From assembly GCF_025574465.1 (NCBI RefSeq), contig NZ_JAOBPP010000009.1:27742-91741 (forward strand): a DNA stretch of 64,000 nt. Reading direction: 5' to 3'. The notes below the pieces were generated by a model, which was given only the letters and a program-made list of their open reading frames with translations, was not told the origin of the DNA and did no database searches. The position numbers and the translations under genes are program-made. Below are positions 8,940 through 17,257 of the stretch, in pieces. This DNA is from Kordiimonas aestuarii (GTDB lineage: Bacteria; Pseudomonadota; Alphaproteobacteria; Sphingomonadales; Kordiimonadaceae). Each line of letters begins with the position of its first letter. The stretch's first letter is position 1.

Positions 8940-9593
8940 GTGCGCACACTTTTTGGTTATTTCCGGTCGTCAGCCGCGTATCGCGTGCGCATTGCCCTTG
9001 CGCTCAAGGGGCTTGAGTATAAATACGAGGCTGTCAACCTTGTGCCCGGCGTCAGCGAGCAGAAGTCGGACGCTTACCGCAGGCTCAACCCGCAGGGCAG
9101 GGTACCTTACTTTGTCGATGGCGAGGTGAAACTGTCGCAGTCCCCCGCCATCCTTGAATATCTGGATGAAGTCTATCCCGCCACAAAGCTGTTACCGGAA
9201 GGTGCCGTGGACCGGGCCTATGTGCGGCAGCTATCCAGCCTGATCGCCTGTGACATCCATCCGCTCAATAACCTGTCTGTGCTACAGAAGCTGAAGGCCG
9301 AGTTTGGTGCTGATGATGCGGCCACTAAAAAGTGGTATGGTGACTGGATTGTCGAGGGCTTCACAGCGCTGGAAAAAATTGTCAGTGCAAGCCCCCATAC
9401 GGGAAAATTCTGCTTCGGTGACAAACCGGGCATGGCTGATATCTATCTTGCGCCACAGATGTGGAATGCCCGGCGCTTTGACGTGGATACAAGCACTTTT
9501 CCAACGCTTGTTCGCATTGATGCAGCTTGCAACAAACTTGAACCCTTCATTGCCGCCGCACCGGAAAACCAGCCGGACACCCCCAAAAGCTGA
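8940..9593 (+). CDS. maiA: Maleylacetoacetate isomerase (zeta-class GST)
   Basis: The 217-residue protein isomerises maleylacetoacetate to fumarylacetoacetate using glutathione. The zeta-GST signature is at the N-terminus (FRSSAAYRVRIAL), and QSPAILEYLDE is the glutathione gamma-glutamyl site. I chose the GTG at 8940, preceded by AAGGAGCAGG. The reading frame extends upstream to 8844, but that part overlaps the FAH gene and is not GST-like. The gene starts 10 bases after the FAH stop, consistent with tight operon coupling. The usual zeta-class Cys in the signature is replaced by Tyr, as in several bacterial relatives. Confidence 0.92.
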   Translation: MRTLFGYFRSSAAYRVRIALALKGLEYKYEAVNLVPGVSEQKSDAYRRLNPQGRVPYFVDGEVKLSQSPAILEYLDEVYPATKLLPEGAVDRAYVRQLSSLIACDIHPLNNLSVLQKLKAEFGADDAATKKWYGDWIVEGFTALEKIVSASPHTGKFCFGDKPGMADIYLAPQMWNARRFDVDTSTFPTLVRIDAACNKLEPFIAAAPENQPDTPKS

Positions 9594-9629
9594 AGCGTGG
9601 TTCAAGCTATATGTATCGGAGAGTAAGTC

Positions 9630-10511
9630 ATGAAAATTAAGACGAGACTTGGTCGGGAAGTAGAGGTTAACGAGGATTATACCGTTGACCAGAACTGGGA
9701 GCATTTTACCGACGAAGAGCATGACCGCTGGGACCGGCTTTATGCTCGCCAGGCGGAGATGCTTGAGGGCCGCGCATGCGATGAATTCATGGATGGCCTG
9801 CATCTGTTGAAACTTTCGGATGGCGGTATACCGAAGTTTGAGGATTTGTCCAAAAAACTGATGGAACGCACTGGCTGGACAGTAGTAGCTGTGCCTGACC
9901 TGGTGCCAGATGAGGTGTTCTTTGATCACCTTGCAAACCGCAGGTTCCCGGCGGGCAACTTCATCCGCAGCGAAGCGCAACTCGATTACCTTCAGGAACC
10001 GGACGTGTTCCATGATGTGTTTGGCCATGTGCCTATGCTCGCGAACCCGGTGTTCGCAGACTATATGGAGGCGTACGGCAAGGGCGGCCAGCGCGCGATG
10101 GGGCGTGGTGTGCTGAAAAACCTGGCCCGGCTTTACTGGTATACGGTTGAGTTTGGCATGATCAACACACCAAAAGGCATGCGCATTTATGGCGCGGGCA
10201 TCGTCAGCTCAAAATCAGAGAGCATCTTCTGCCTTGAAGACAATAGCCCCAACCGCATTCATTTTGATCTCGTGCGTTTGATGAAGACGGACTACCGCAT
10301 TGACGACTTCCAGCAGACCTACTGGGTGATTGATAGCTTTGAAGAGCTTCTCGAGGCAACATATCAGGACTTCGGGCCGATTTATGACGAACTGGAAGCA
10401 GACAAAAGCATTTATCCTGCGGATACCGTCCTTGAGGAAGATAAAGTTCATAACAATGGTACGCAGGCTTACGCAAAGGCGGGTGGGCGTCTCGCTAAAG
10501 CTGCGAGCTAA
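9630..10511 (+). CDS. phhA: Phenylalanine 4-monooxygenase
   Basis: This 293-residue tetrahydropterin-dependent enzyme hydroxylates phenylalanine to tyrosine, feeding the pathway coded by the genes before it. The non-haem iron ligands are visible: His128 and His133 in FHDVFGHVP, and Glu174 in YTVEFGM. Length is typical for proteobacterial PhhA. GGAGAG precedes the ATG. It is the last gene of the operon and is followed by a strong terminator. No pterin dehydratase (phhB) is found next to it, so pterin recycling must be coded elsewhere. Confidence 0.96.
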   Translation: MKIKTRLGREVEVNEDYTVDQNWEHFTDEEHDRWDRLYARQAEMLEGRACDEFMDGLHLLKLSDGGIPKFEDLSKKLMERTGWTVVAVPDLVPDEVFFDHLANRRFPAGNFIRSEAQLDYLQEPDVFHDVFGHVPMLANPVFADYMEAYGKGGQRAMGRGVLKNLARLYWYTVEFGMINTPKGMRIYGAGIVSSKSESIFCLEDNSPNRIHFDLVRLMKTDYRIDDFQQTYWVIDSFEELLEATYQDFGPIYDELEADKSIYPADTVLEEDKVHNNGTQAYAKAGGRLAKAAS

Positions 10512-10830
10512 TACAAAAATAATAAATGGGCTGGGCCTGGGGTTGTCGCGTGGTGACAACCCCTTTTTATTGAGAAAAATTTTCTCCCAATAAAGTTTTT
10601 TCCTGTCTGAATGCATCTCTCTATGCGCTTTTCTTAGTGAATTGTTTTAAATAGCGTTTTGTCAGCGCTGTCATTGTATTTTCCGTCAAAAACCGTTCCC
10701 AAAACATGCCGTTTATTCGTCTCAGCTACGCTGACCGGAAACCAAAGGTACCGGTCGCTTGCGTTGCTAAAAAAAAGCCGACGCAATTTGTTTAAAGTGG
10801 GAAGAAACAAACCTAGGGAAGGGTTTAATC
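10512..10830. other. Intergenic region with terminator and a second palindrome
   Basis: This 319-base gap between phhA and a TonB receptor holds the phhA terminator (10539-10569). Immediately after it is a 15-base palindrome, GAGAAAA-A-TTTTCTC (10573-10587), flanked by TTTATTG and CAATAAA, which could fold as a second AT-rich hairpin. The rest (10600-10830) should contain the receptor promoter, but I could not single one out. A ribosome site (AGGGAAGGG) sits just before the receptor's ATG. No gene is seen. Confidence 0.5.
10539..10569 (+). terminator. Intrinsic terminator after phhA
   Basis: A perfect 9-bp stem, GGGGTTGTC (10539-10547) with GACAACCCC (10555-10563), is followed by CTTTTT. It ends the hpd-phhA operon. 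Confidence 0.9.
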
Positions 10831-13236
10831 ATGACAAAAAAATACGCGCGCCCGCGTACGGGTGTGTCCGTGCTTGCGCTTGCGCTTGGCGGGGCTCTCG
10901 CAGTTCCGGCAACCGCACAGGATACGGCGCAGGACAGCAAGGATTTCGGGTTTGAGGAAATCGTTGTGACGGCCACCAAACGCGCTTCCTCCATCCAGGA
11001 CGTACCGTTTTCCATCAATGCACAGACCGAGGCTGACATTCGCCGCTCAGGCGCTAAAAGCCTTGAAGACCTCTCCCGCAACGTTGCGGGGTTGATGATC
11101 CAGAACCTCGGGCCGGGCCAAAGCCAGGTTTCCATCCGCGGTGTGTCGGCCGGGCAGGTAGTTCGCGACCAGCCCGGTGTGAAGGAACAGGTTGGGGTGT
11201 ATCTGGACGAATCTGTGATCTCGCTATCGCTGTTCACGCCTGATCTTGACCTTTATGACCTCAACCGCGTTGAAACACTGCGGGGCCCGCAGGGCACGCT
11301 CTTTGGTTCCGGTTCTGTGGGCGGTACTATCCGTTACATCACGAACCAGCCCAATGTGGAAGAATTCGAAGGCAATGTGGAAGGTGACCTGAACACGGTT
11401 TCCGGGGGTGGTACAGGCGGCCATATCAAGGCCATGGCAAACCTGCCAATCTCTGACGGCACATCGGCAGTACGCGTTGTTGCGTATCATACTGAATACG
11501 CGGGCTTTATCGATGCACACCGCCCCAGCGGAAATATCACGGAGAATGTGAACAGCGGCAGTCGCACGGGCGGCCGGGTTGCCTTTACATTCAAACCAAG
11601 CGATACCCTGACCATCACCCCGCGGGTGATCTATCAGGAAATCGATATGGATGGGTTCAACCGGCAAGAGGTTTATAACGTCTACGCCAACCCATATATG
11701 GACGAGCCAACCACCTTTGAAGGCCGCGAGCAGTTCCTGAAACTGCGTGAGGGCTTCAAGGATGAAACGCTGATCGCCGACCTTACCGGTGAGATCAGCT
11801 TTGACGGTTTTGATGTGACTTCCATCACCAGCTATACTGATCGTGACATTCTCGTGAGCCGCGATGCAAGCGCGCTGACGGGCAGTGTGTCCATCGACCT
11901 TGGGTACCCGGCAGCTGCGATCAACCTGCCGTCCAACCTGCGGGATACGACGGCTGTGGAACAGTTCACACAGGAAGTTCGTCTCAGCTCCAATGGTGAC
12001 GGCGCGCTGCAGTGGATTATCGGTGGTTTCTATGCCAATACCGACCGCTACTATCAGCAATATCTGCCAACGCCGGGGTATGACGCCTACACGGACGCCG
12101 TGTTGGGTGCCGGCACCGCAGAAGCAACGCGCGCGGGTGTGGCGCCGGTGGACTCACCGTTTTATTCCGAACTGCCATACACGCTTGAGCAGATCGCAAT
12201 TTTTGGCGAGTTGACCTATGATGTCACCGACCGGCTGGAGCTGACAGCTGGTGGCCGTTACTATGACTATAAGGAAGAGCGCAGCGTGACCCAGGTTGGC
12301 CTCTTTGGTAACGGCGTTGTGGATCAGGTGGACGAGACGGCATCCAACGGCTTTACGCCGCGTTTCCTCGCCAGCTACCGCGCCAGCGACAATGTCACCA
12401 TCAACGCGCAGGTCTCCAAGGGCTTTCGTCTCGGTGGTGTGAACGACCCGTTGAACACCGCACTCTGTAACGCGGATGACCTCGAAATCTTTGGTGGCTT
12501 CCAGGACTATGATGACGAGACGCTTTGGAACTACGAAGCGGGCGTAAAGGTGCAGGGCAGCAAGTTCAGCCTGAACGCGGCTGCTTTCTACACCGACATC
12601 TCGAACCTGCAGGTTACGCTTGACGCGGGGTCCTGTTCGTCGCGTATTTCGTTCAACGTGCCCAAGGCTCACACACAGGGTGTCGAACTTGAGTTCAAGG
12701 CGCGACCTTTTGAAGGTCTTGACCTCTCCTTTGCTGGTAGCCTGCTTGAATCAGAGTTTGATTCAACGGTGAACGACAGCATCGGCGCGGTTCTTGGTGG
12801 CGTGCGTGAGGGCAACCGCCTCGCGTCTGTGCCAAAGGTCAACTTCGGTGCAACCGCGACCTACAGCTTCCCGTTTGACGTGGCTGGCGACGATGCGGAG
12901 GCGTATCTGTCCGCAACCTTCCAGCACCGTGGAAGCCTTTATACCCAGCCGTCCGATCAGGAAGCCGGTGCGGGTGACTTTGTCTCTGGCCTGCCGTATC
13001 GCGGCGCGACGGGGACCGAGGTGACGTCGCTGGACCTGGAGCTGGACAGCTACCAGACGATGAACCTGAGTTTCGGCATCAATTGGGAAAGTCTTGAGTT
13101 CATGGCCTATGTGAACAATGTGTTTGACGAAAACGCCAACCTCTCGTTCGACCGTGAGCGTGGCGGCCGTGCGCGTCTTGGTTTCCGGACCAACACACCG
13201 CGGACCTTTGGCATGTTGATCCGCAAGCACTTCTAG
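10831..13236 (+). CDS. TonB-dependent outer-membrane receptor
   Basis: The 801-residue protein starts with a signal peptide (about 1-29, ending PATAQ). A TonB-box-like EEIVVTATKR follows, then a plug domain (about 50-170 with DVPFSINAQT, RGVSAGQ and LRGPQGTLFGSGSVGG). A long beta-barrel ends in the aromatic C-terminus typical of outer-membrane proteins (LIRKHF). The substrate cannot be told from the sequence; this subfamily in alphaproteobacteria is broadly used for organic nutrients as well as iron complexes. It is alone in its transcription unit, with its own terminator, downstream of the phenylalanine/tyrosine operon. Confidence 0.93.
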   Translation: MTKKYARPRTGVSVLALALGGALAVPATAQDTAQDSKDFGFEEIVVTATKRASSIQDVPFSINAQTEADIRRSGAKSLEDLSRNVAGLMIQNLGPGQSQVSIRGVSAGQVVRDQPGVKEQVGVYLDESVISLSLFTPDLDLYDLNRVETLRGPQGTLFGSGSVGGTIRYITNQPNVEEFEGNVEGDLNTVSGGGTGGHIKAMANLPISDGTSAVRVVAYHTEYAGFIDAHRPSGNITENVNSGSRTGGRVAFTFKPSDTLTITPRVIYQEIDMDGFNRQEVYNVYANPYMDEPTTFEGREQFLKLREGFKDETLIADLTGEISFDGFDVTSITSYTDRDILVSRDASALTGSVSIDLGYPAAAINLPSNLRDTTAVEQFTQEVRLSSNGDGALQWIIGGFYANTDRYYQQYLPTPGYDAYTDAVLGAGTAEATRAGVAPVDSPFYSELPYTLEQIAIFGELTYDVTDRLELTAGGRYYDYKEERSVTQVGLFGNGVVDQVDETASNGFTPRFLASYRASDNVTINAQVSKGFRLGGVNDPLNTALCNADDLEIFGGFQDYDDETLWNYEAGVKVQGSKFSLNAAAFYTDISNLQVTLDAGSCSSRISFNVPKAHTQGVELEFKARPFEGLDLSFAGSLLESEFDSTVNDSIGAVLGGVREGNRLASVPKVNFGATATYSFPFDVAGDDAEAYLSATFQHRGSLYTQPSDQEAGAGDFVSGLPYRGATGTEVTSLDLELDSYQTMNLSFGINWESLEFMAYVNNVFDENANLSFDRERGGRARLGFRTNTPRTFGMLIRKHF

Positions 13237-13262
13237 GCCTGCCGGCACAAACGAATGAAAGA

Positions 13263-13290
13263 GGGCGGTGCTTCCGGCGCCGCCCTTTTT
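13263..13290 (+). terminator. Intrinsic terminator after the TonB receptor
   Basis: GGGCGGTGC (13263-13271) pairs with GCGCCGCCC (13277-13285), with one G-T wobble and a TTCCG loop, and is followed by five T residues. It also lies against the end of the convergent SnoaL-like gene. Confidence 0.85.
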
Positions 13291-13296
13291 ATACGC

Positions 13297-13755
13297 TCAG
13301 TTTCCTTTGCCGTCCCATGGGCCGGGGCTGGTGTTTCCGCCATCAAGGATGGCTTTCCATTCGCCATCTCGCTTTTCCCAGATCGTGATGTATTTGCCGT
13401 GGCTTTCGCGGCGTTGGCCGTCCCGCACCATGGAAAATACATAGGTGCCCCATGTGTAGGCGAGGTCACCAGACGCTGCGATTTTTCCGTCCTCGGGCTT
13501 CCAGTCCAGCGTTGTGTCCGTTGGCAAGCCTTCAAGCTCTGCCACAATCACGTCGTGGCCGAACTTGGCGTGTGATCCGCCGTCCAGTTTCACGGCGTCA
13601 TTCGCCAGATAGTGCGAGAAGGCGGCGGCAACGCCGTGCGAGGCCGACATTGCGGCGAAGGTCTGGTCAATAGCCATGATCTCGTCATCCGCTGCGAGGC
13701 CGGGGACCGTGACAGCAAGCGCCAGTGCCGCGCCAACAAGTGTGTGTTTGATCAT
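13297..13755 (-). CDS. Exported SnoaL-like (NTF2-fold) protein
   Basis: From the ATG at 13755 (preceded by CCGGGAGGAATATA) the protein is 152 residues. A clear signal peptide (about 1-22, ending PGLAA) would send it to the periplasm. The mature part resembles the SnoaL/DUF4440 group of NTF2-like folds (DQTFAAMSASHGVAAAF, then the beta-rich TWGTYVF and WEKRDGEWKAILDGG). Such proteins bind small ligands or act as small isomerases or stress proteins; the function here is unknown. The reading frame runs open to 13971, but the upstream 72 codons are low-complexity His-rich text, not protein-like. The XRE gene lies upstream in the same orientation, 140 bases away. Confidence 0.78.
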   Translation of the reverse strand: MIKHTLVGAALALAVTVPGLAADDEIMAIDQTFAAMSASHGVAAAFSHYLANDAVKLDGGSHAKFGHDVIVAELEGLPTDTTLDWKPEDGKIAASGDLAYTWGTYVFSMVRDGQRRESHGKYITIWEKRDGEWKAILDGGNTSPGPWDGKGN

Positions 13756-13895
13756 TATATTCCTCCCGGTGTCGTGATCTGTTTGGAGTGGGGCTGTTTG
13801 GTGTAGGCCTGTGTGACGCAGACCCATGTGATGCGGTCCTGCGTGATGGCGGGAGATTACCACGGCCATGGGCCGCGCGGTAGCTGGCGGAAAGC

Positions 13896-14225
13896 TTAGT
13901 GGTTGAAGCTCGCAAGCAGGGTGCGCACCGCCACGATGAAGAAAAGTATCGTGACGATGATGGTGGGCCACTTGTTGCTTTTCCCCGGCTCTTCCTCTTC
14001 AGCGCGTGGGTTTGTGGGCATCAGAACCTGGGGCGGGATGCCCAGCGCACGGGACAGCTGCAAAAGCAAGGGGCCCGAACAATCGCCACCTCGTTCGATC
14101 TTGCGCACAAGATCAACTTCAAGGTCCGCCTTGTCCGCAAGCTCTTCCACGCTCCAGCCGAGCGCGTGGCGTGCGTCGCGGATGTTGGAGGCCAGCGTTT
14201 CGGTTGTCACGTCTTCCTGCATCAT
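13896..14225 (-). CDS. Membrane-anchored XRE-type helix-turn-helix protein
   Basis: This 109-residue protein has an N-terminal Cro/C1-type helix-turn-helix (about residues 8-66: LASNIRDARHALGWSVEEL, then DLVRKIERGG and QLSRALGIPP). An acidic linker (EEEEPGKSNK) follows, and then one strongly hydrophobic segment (about 87-105, TIIVTILFFIVAVRTLLAS) near the C-terminus. It thus looks like a DNA-binding protein tethered to the inner membrane by its tail. Small tail-anchored XRE proteins are far less studied than soluble ones. Its targets are unknown; the exported SnoaL-like gene downstream is the nearest candidate. Confidence 0.78.
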   Translation of the reverse strand: MMQEDVTTETLASNIRDARHALGWSVEELADKADLEVDLVRKIERGGDCSGPLLLQLSRALGIPPQVLMPTNPRAEEEEPGKSNKWPTIIVTILFFIVAVRTLLASFNH

Positions 14226-14249
14226 GGTTTTCTTTTACCCATGCGGCAC

Positions 14250-14286
14250 AAAAAGGAAAAGCCCCCATGCTGTCGCATGAGGGCTT
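14250..14286 (-). terminator. Intrinsic terminator after leucine dehydrogenase (minus strand)
   Basis: AAGCCC with GGGCTT, and inside it ATGC with GCAT around a TGTC loop (14259-14286), form an interrupted hairpin. Read on the minus strand it is followed by a T-rich run (complement of 14250-14258). It serves the gene ending at 14323. Confidence 0.7.
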
Positions 14287-14322
14287 ATCTTGGAAAGGCT
14301 AGGGGCCTCTTTTGTGCGTATC

Positions 14323-15447
14323 TTATTCTGCGGCGGCGGCGAGCTTGGCCTCATTGGCCTTGCGGATGATGTTTTCGGCCATCTCGTTGGCGATCACACC
14401 AGTCGGGCGCTTTTCCTTGTCGCTTGCCTTGAAGATTTTTGTCAGCGTTTCACCGATGCGGAGCACTTTCTCCTCGCGGGCTGCTGCATTCATCTTCTCT
14501 TTGTAAACTTCTGATTCGACAGAAATAATACCGCCAGCATTAATCACATAGTCAGGCGCATAGAGGATGCCGCGCTGGCGCAACTGTTCGTCTTCACGGC
14601 CTTCGGTCTCAAGCTGGTTATTGGCCGCGCCTGCAATAATCGTGGCCTTGATGTCACCCAGGGTTTTCGGGTTCAATGTGCCGCCAAGCGCACACGGGGC
14701 ATAAACATCACAATCCACAGCGTGGATGACGTCGGGGCTGACAACTTCAGCTTCACCGCGGCTGAGCACAGCCTGGATGTTCGCGTCCACGATGTCGGTC
14801 ACGATGACTTTGGCGCCAGCGCCGCGCAAGTGGTCAACAAGGAACTGGCCAACGTGACCAAGGCCTTGCACGGCCACGCGTATGCCGTTCAGGTCGTCTT
14901 TGCCAAGGCGATGCTTGACCGAGGCCTGAATGCCGGTGAACACGCCAAGGGCAGTGTGCGGCGACGGGTCGCCGGTGCCGAAGTCGCCGCCGTCAAGACC
15001 GCAGACATAGTCGGTCGTCTCGGCTGCTGTTGCCAGCATGTCGGGGCTGGTGCCCACGTCTTCCGCGGCATAATAGCTACCGCCAAGGCGGTTGATCATG
15101 CGGCCGAAAGCGCGCATCAGCTCTGGCGTGCCAAGTTCCTTGGGGTTGCCGATGATAACGGACTTGCCGCCGCCGAGGCGCAGGCCGGCCATGGCGTTTT
15201 TAAACGACATGCCGCGCGACAGGCGTAGAACGTCGTAGACAGCATCTTGCTCGCCGCGGGTTTCAGCAATATCGATCGGAGCGGAGCGACGGTGAATAGC
15301 AGCATAGTCCCAAAAACGGGTACCGCCGGTTGCAGGGCCGAGCGCGGTCGAATGTACCGCGATGATAGCTTTAAGGCCTGATGCTTCGTCAGCACAGAAG
15401 ACAACGTTTTCGTGGTTTCTGAAGCTGCGTGAATCGAATACGGGCAT
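14323..15447 (-). CDS. Leucine dehydrogenase (Glu/Leu/Phe/Val dehydrogenase family)
   Basis: The 374-residue enzyme oxidatively deaminates leucine, valine and isoleucine with NAD+, giving the keto acids used by the BCKDH complex coded just upstream. Key residues are visible: the substrate lysine in SFKNAMAGL (about Lys83), the second lysine in LGGGKSVIIG (about Lys95), and a Rossmann motif VAVQGLGHVGQF (about 189-200). Between GTRFWDYA and the LRLSRGM block there are about a dozen more residues (IHRRSAPIDIAETRG) than I expect for this family. The frame is intact, so it is an insertion rather than a frameshift. The gene has its own terminator and probably its own promoter in the 412-base gap upstream. 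Confidence 0.9.
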   Translation of the reverse strand: MPVFDSRSFRNHENVVFCADEASGLKAIIAVHSTALGPATGGTRFWDYAAIHRRSAPIDIAETRGEQDAVYDVLRLSRGMSFKNAMAGLRLGGGKSVIIGNPKELGTPELMRAFGRMINRLGGSYYAAEDVGTSPDMLATAAETTDYVCGLDGGDFGTGDPSPHTALGVFTGIQASVKHRLGKDDLNGIRVAVQGLGHVGQFLVDHLRGAGAKVIVTDIVDANIQAVLSRGEAEVVSPDVIHAVDCDVYAPCALGGTLNPKTLGDIKATIIAGAANNQLETEGREDEQLRQRGILYAPDYVINAGGIISVESEVYKEKMNAAAREEKVLRIGETLTKIFKASDKEKRPTGVIANEMAENIIRKANEAKLAAAAE

Positions 15448-15859
15448 TTATATGATCCCTTCCAAGTTGATGTCCCGTTCGGGGGCGTCGCCCCCTACGA
15501 ACGCACCTCAAACTCCCGCCTGCTCCTTCGGTCTTGTCTGCTTATGTATAATAGCAGGTCCGCCGCGTGTTTTCATTGTTCCTCGCGGGATTTGAGTTGC
15601 GCGGAGTATGGCACTTCTCTTTTGAAATGAGCTTTCGAAGTTTAGCGATTTTCGCAATCTTCTGTCTGTTTTCAGGGGTGTTTTGAAATTTGTGAATAGG
15701 CACAAGAAATATCATGCCAACGCACAATTTTCTCTCATGCATGATGTGCTGTGACGTTACGGAAACCGGGGGTTACAGCAATATGGCAAAAGATAATGCA
15801 CATGCAAAAAGGGCGCCCCGGAAGGAGCGCCCTTTTGATCAGGATTGATGTAATCAGGC
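15448..15859. other. Intergenic region between leucine dehydrogenase and lpdA
   Basis: This 412-base gap holds the lpdA terminator (15807-15836) and, by position, the leucine dehydrogenase promoter on the minus strand. The central part is AT-richer than the surrounding genes. I saw no convincing gene; the short open frames here lack ribosome sites and protein-like composition. Confidence 0.5.
15807..15836 (-). terminator. Intrinsic terminator after lpdA (bidirectional)
   Basis: AAAAGGGCGC (15807-15816) and GCGCCCTTTT (15827-15836) form a perfect 10-bp stem with a 10-base loop. It has A and T runs on both sides and can work on either strand. It lies 24 bases past the lpdA stop and ends the BCKDH operon. 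Confidence 0.9.
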
Positions 15860-17257
15860 CTAGATATGCAGCGCGTGGCCGAGCGACTTGAGCGCGGCTT
15901 CCTGGAAGCCCTCGCTTTGGGTCGGGTGGGCATGGATCGTACCGGCGATATCCTCAAGCCGTGCGCCCATTTCAAGCGCGAGCGAGAAGGCGGCCGACAG
16001 TTCAGATACGCCTTTGCCAACCGCCTGAATACCCAGCACCACATGGTTGTCGTTGCGGGCGACGATGCGCACAAAGCCGTCCTCGGCCTCCATGGTCATC
16101 GCGCGGCCATTGGCCATGAAGGGGAACTGGTCCACCTTGATGTCATAACCCGCTTCCGTGGCTTGTTCTGGCGACAGGCCTGCGGTGACAATCTCGGGAT
16201 CGGTGAAACACACCGCGGGGATGGAGACCTTGTCGAACGTGCGGTTTTTACCCGCGATGATCTCCGCGACCATTTCGCCCTGTGCCATGGCACGGTGTGC
16301 CAGCATGGGCTCGCCCGTCAGGTCACCAATGGCATAAACACCGGTCATTGAGGTCTGGCACTTGTCGTCTATCGCCACCACACGGCCGTTCATGGTGAGG
16401 TCAAGGCCTTCAAGGCCCCAGCCTTCCGTCTTGGCTCGGCGGCCGACGGTGACAAGGATCTTGTCAGACTTGATCTCTTCCTCGTTGCCATTCTTGGTCT
16501 CAACCACGAGCGACTTGCCGTCTTTCGACAAGCCCTTGGCCTTGGTTTCCGTCAAAACCTTGACACCAAGCTTCTTGAGGCTTGCGACAACCGGTTTGGT
16601 CAGGTCCTTGTCATATTGGGCCAGAACACGTTTCAATGCTTCCACAACCGTGACCTTGGCGCCCATCTTTGCGTAGGCGATGCCGAGCTCAAGCCCGATG
16701 TAGCCGCCGCCGATCACCGTCAGTTTGCCTGGCACCTTGTCAAGCGACAGGGCTTCGGTGGAGGAGATAACATTCTCGCCATAGGGCAGGGATGGTATCT
16801 CTACCGGCACGGAACCGGTGGCGAGGATGACATGCTCCGCTTTGACGGTCACGGTGCCGTCTTCGGTCGCGACTTCACAGGTTTTGCCGTCAACCATGGT
16901 GCCCCAACCGGCGACGTGCCTGACCTTGTTCTTCTTGAACAGGCCGCCAATACCGCCTGTGAGGCGCTTCACAATGCCGTCTTTCCACGCCACGGTTTTC
17001 TTGAAATCGAGCTTGGGTTTCTCGAGCGAGATCCCAAGCGCGTTTTCGCCCGTGAAATGCATGACTTTCTCGAACTCGTCCCCGGCGTGAATCATGGCCT
17101 TTGACGGGATACAGCCTACATTGAGGCAGGTACCGCCAAGTTCCTGGCCTTCAACACATACGGTGTCGAAGCCAAGCTGGCCGGCACGGATGGCGGCAAC
17201 ATAGCCACCGGGCCCACCACCCAGCACGAGCACTTTACAGTTAATCGTCTCTGACAT
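15860..17257 (-). CDS. lpdA: Dihydrolipoyl dehydrogenase (E3)
   Basis: This 465-residue FAD enzyme reoxidises the lipoyl arm of E2, passing electrons to NAD+. It shows an N-terminal FAD-binding [19 protein letters not shown] and the redox disulfide in [13 protein letters not shown]. The NAD-binding motif is [12 protein letters not shown], and the C-terminal catalytic HAHPTQSE completes the active site. Its ATG at 17257 directly abuts the E2 stop codon (17258-17260), so translation is tightly coupled. As the last gene of the E1alpha-E1beta-E2-E3 operon it is the dedicated E3 of the branched-chain complex, though it could also serve other 2-oxoacid complexes. Confidence 0.96.
   Translation of the reverse strand: MSETINCKVLVLGGGPGGYVAAIRAGQLGFDTVCVEGQELGGTCLNVGCIPSKAMIHAGDEFEKVMHFTGENALGISLEKPKLDFKKTVAWKDGIVKRLTGGIGGLFKKNKVRHVAGWGTMVDGKTCEVATEDGTVTVKAEHVILATGSVPVEIPSLPYGENVISSTEALSLDKVPGKLTVIGGGYIGLELGIAYAKMGAKVTVVEALKRVLAQYDKDLTKPVVASLKKLGVKVLTETKAKGLSKDGKSLVVETKNGNEEEIKSDKILVTVGRRAKTEGWGLEGLDLTMNGRVVAIDDKCQTSMTGVYAIGDLTGEPMLAHRAMAQGEMVAEIIAGKNRTFDKVSIPAVCFTDPEIVTAGLSPEQATEAGYDIKVDQFPFMANGRAMTMEAEDGFVRIVARNDNHVVLGIQAVGKGVSELSAAFSLALEMGARLEDIAGTIHAHPTQSEGFQEAALKSLGHALHI

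Noticed and set aside
11224..12060. 278-codon minus-strand frame
   Set aside because: Antisense shadow inside the TonB receptor gene.
13756..13971. N-terminal extension of the SnoaL-like gene to 13971
   Set aside because: The extra 72 residues are His/Pro-rich and not protein-like, and the signal peptide and ribosome site both place the start at 13755.
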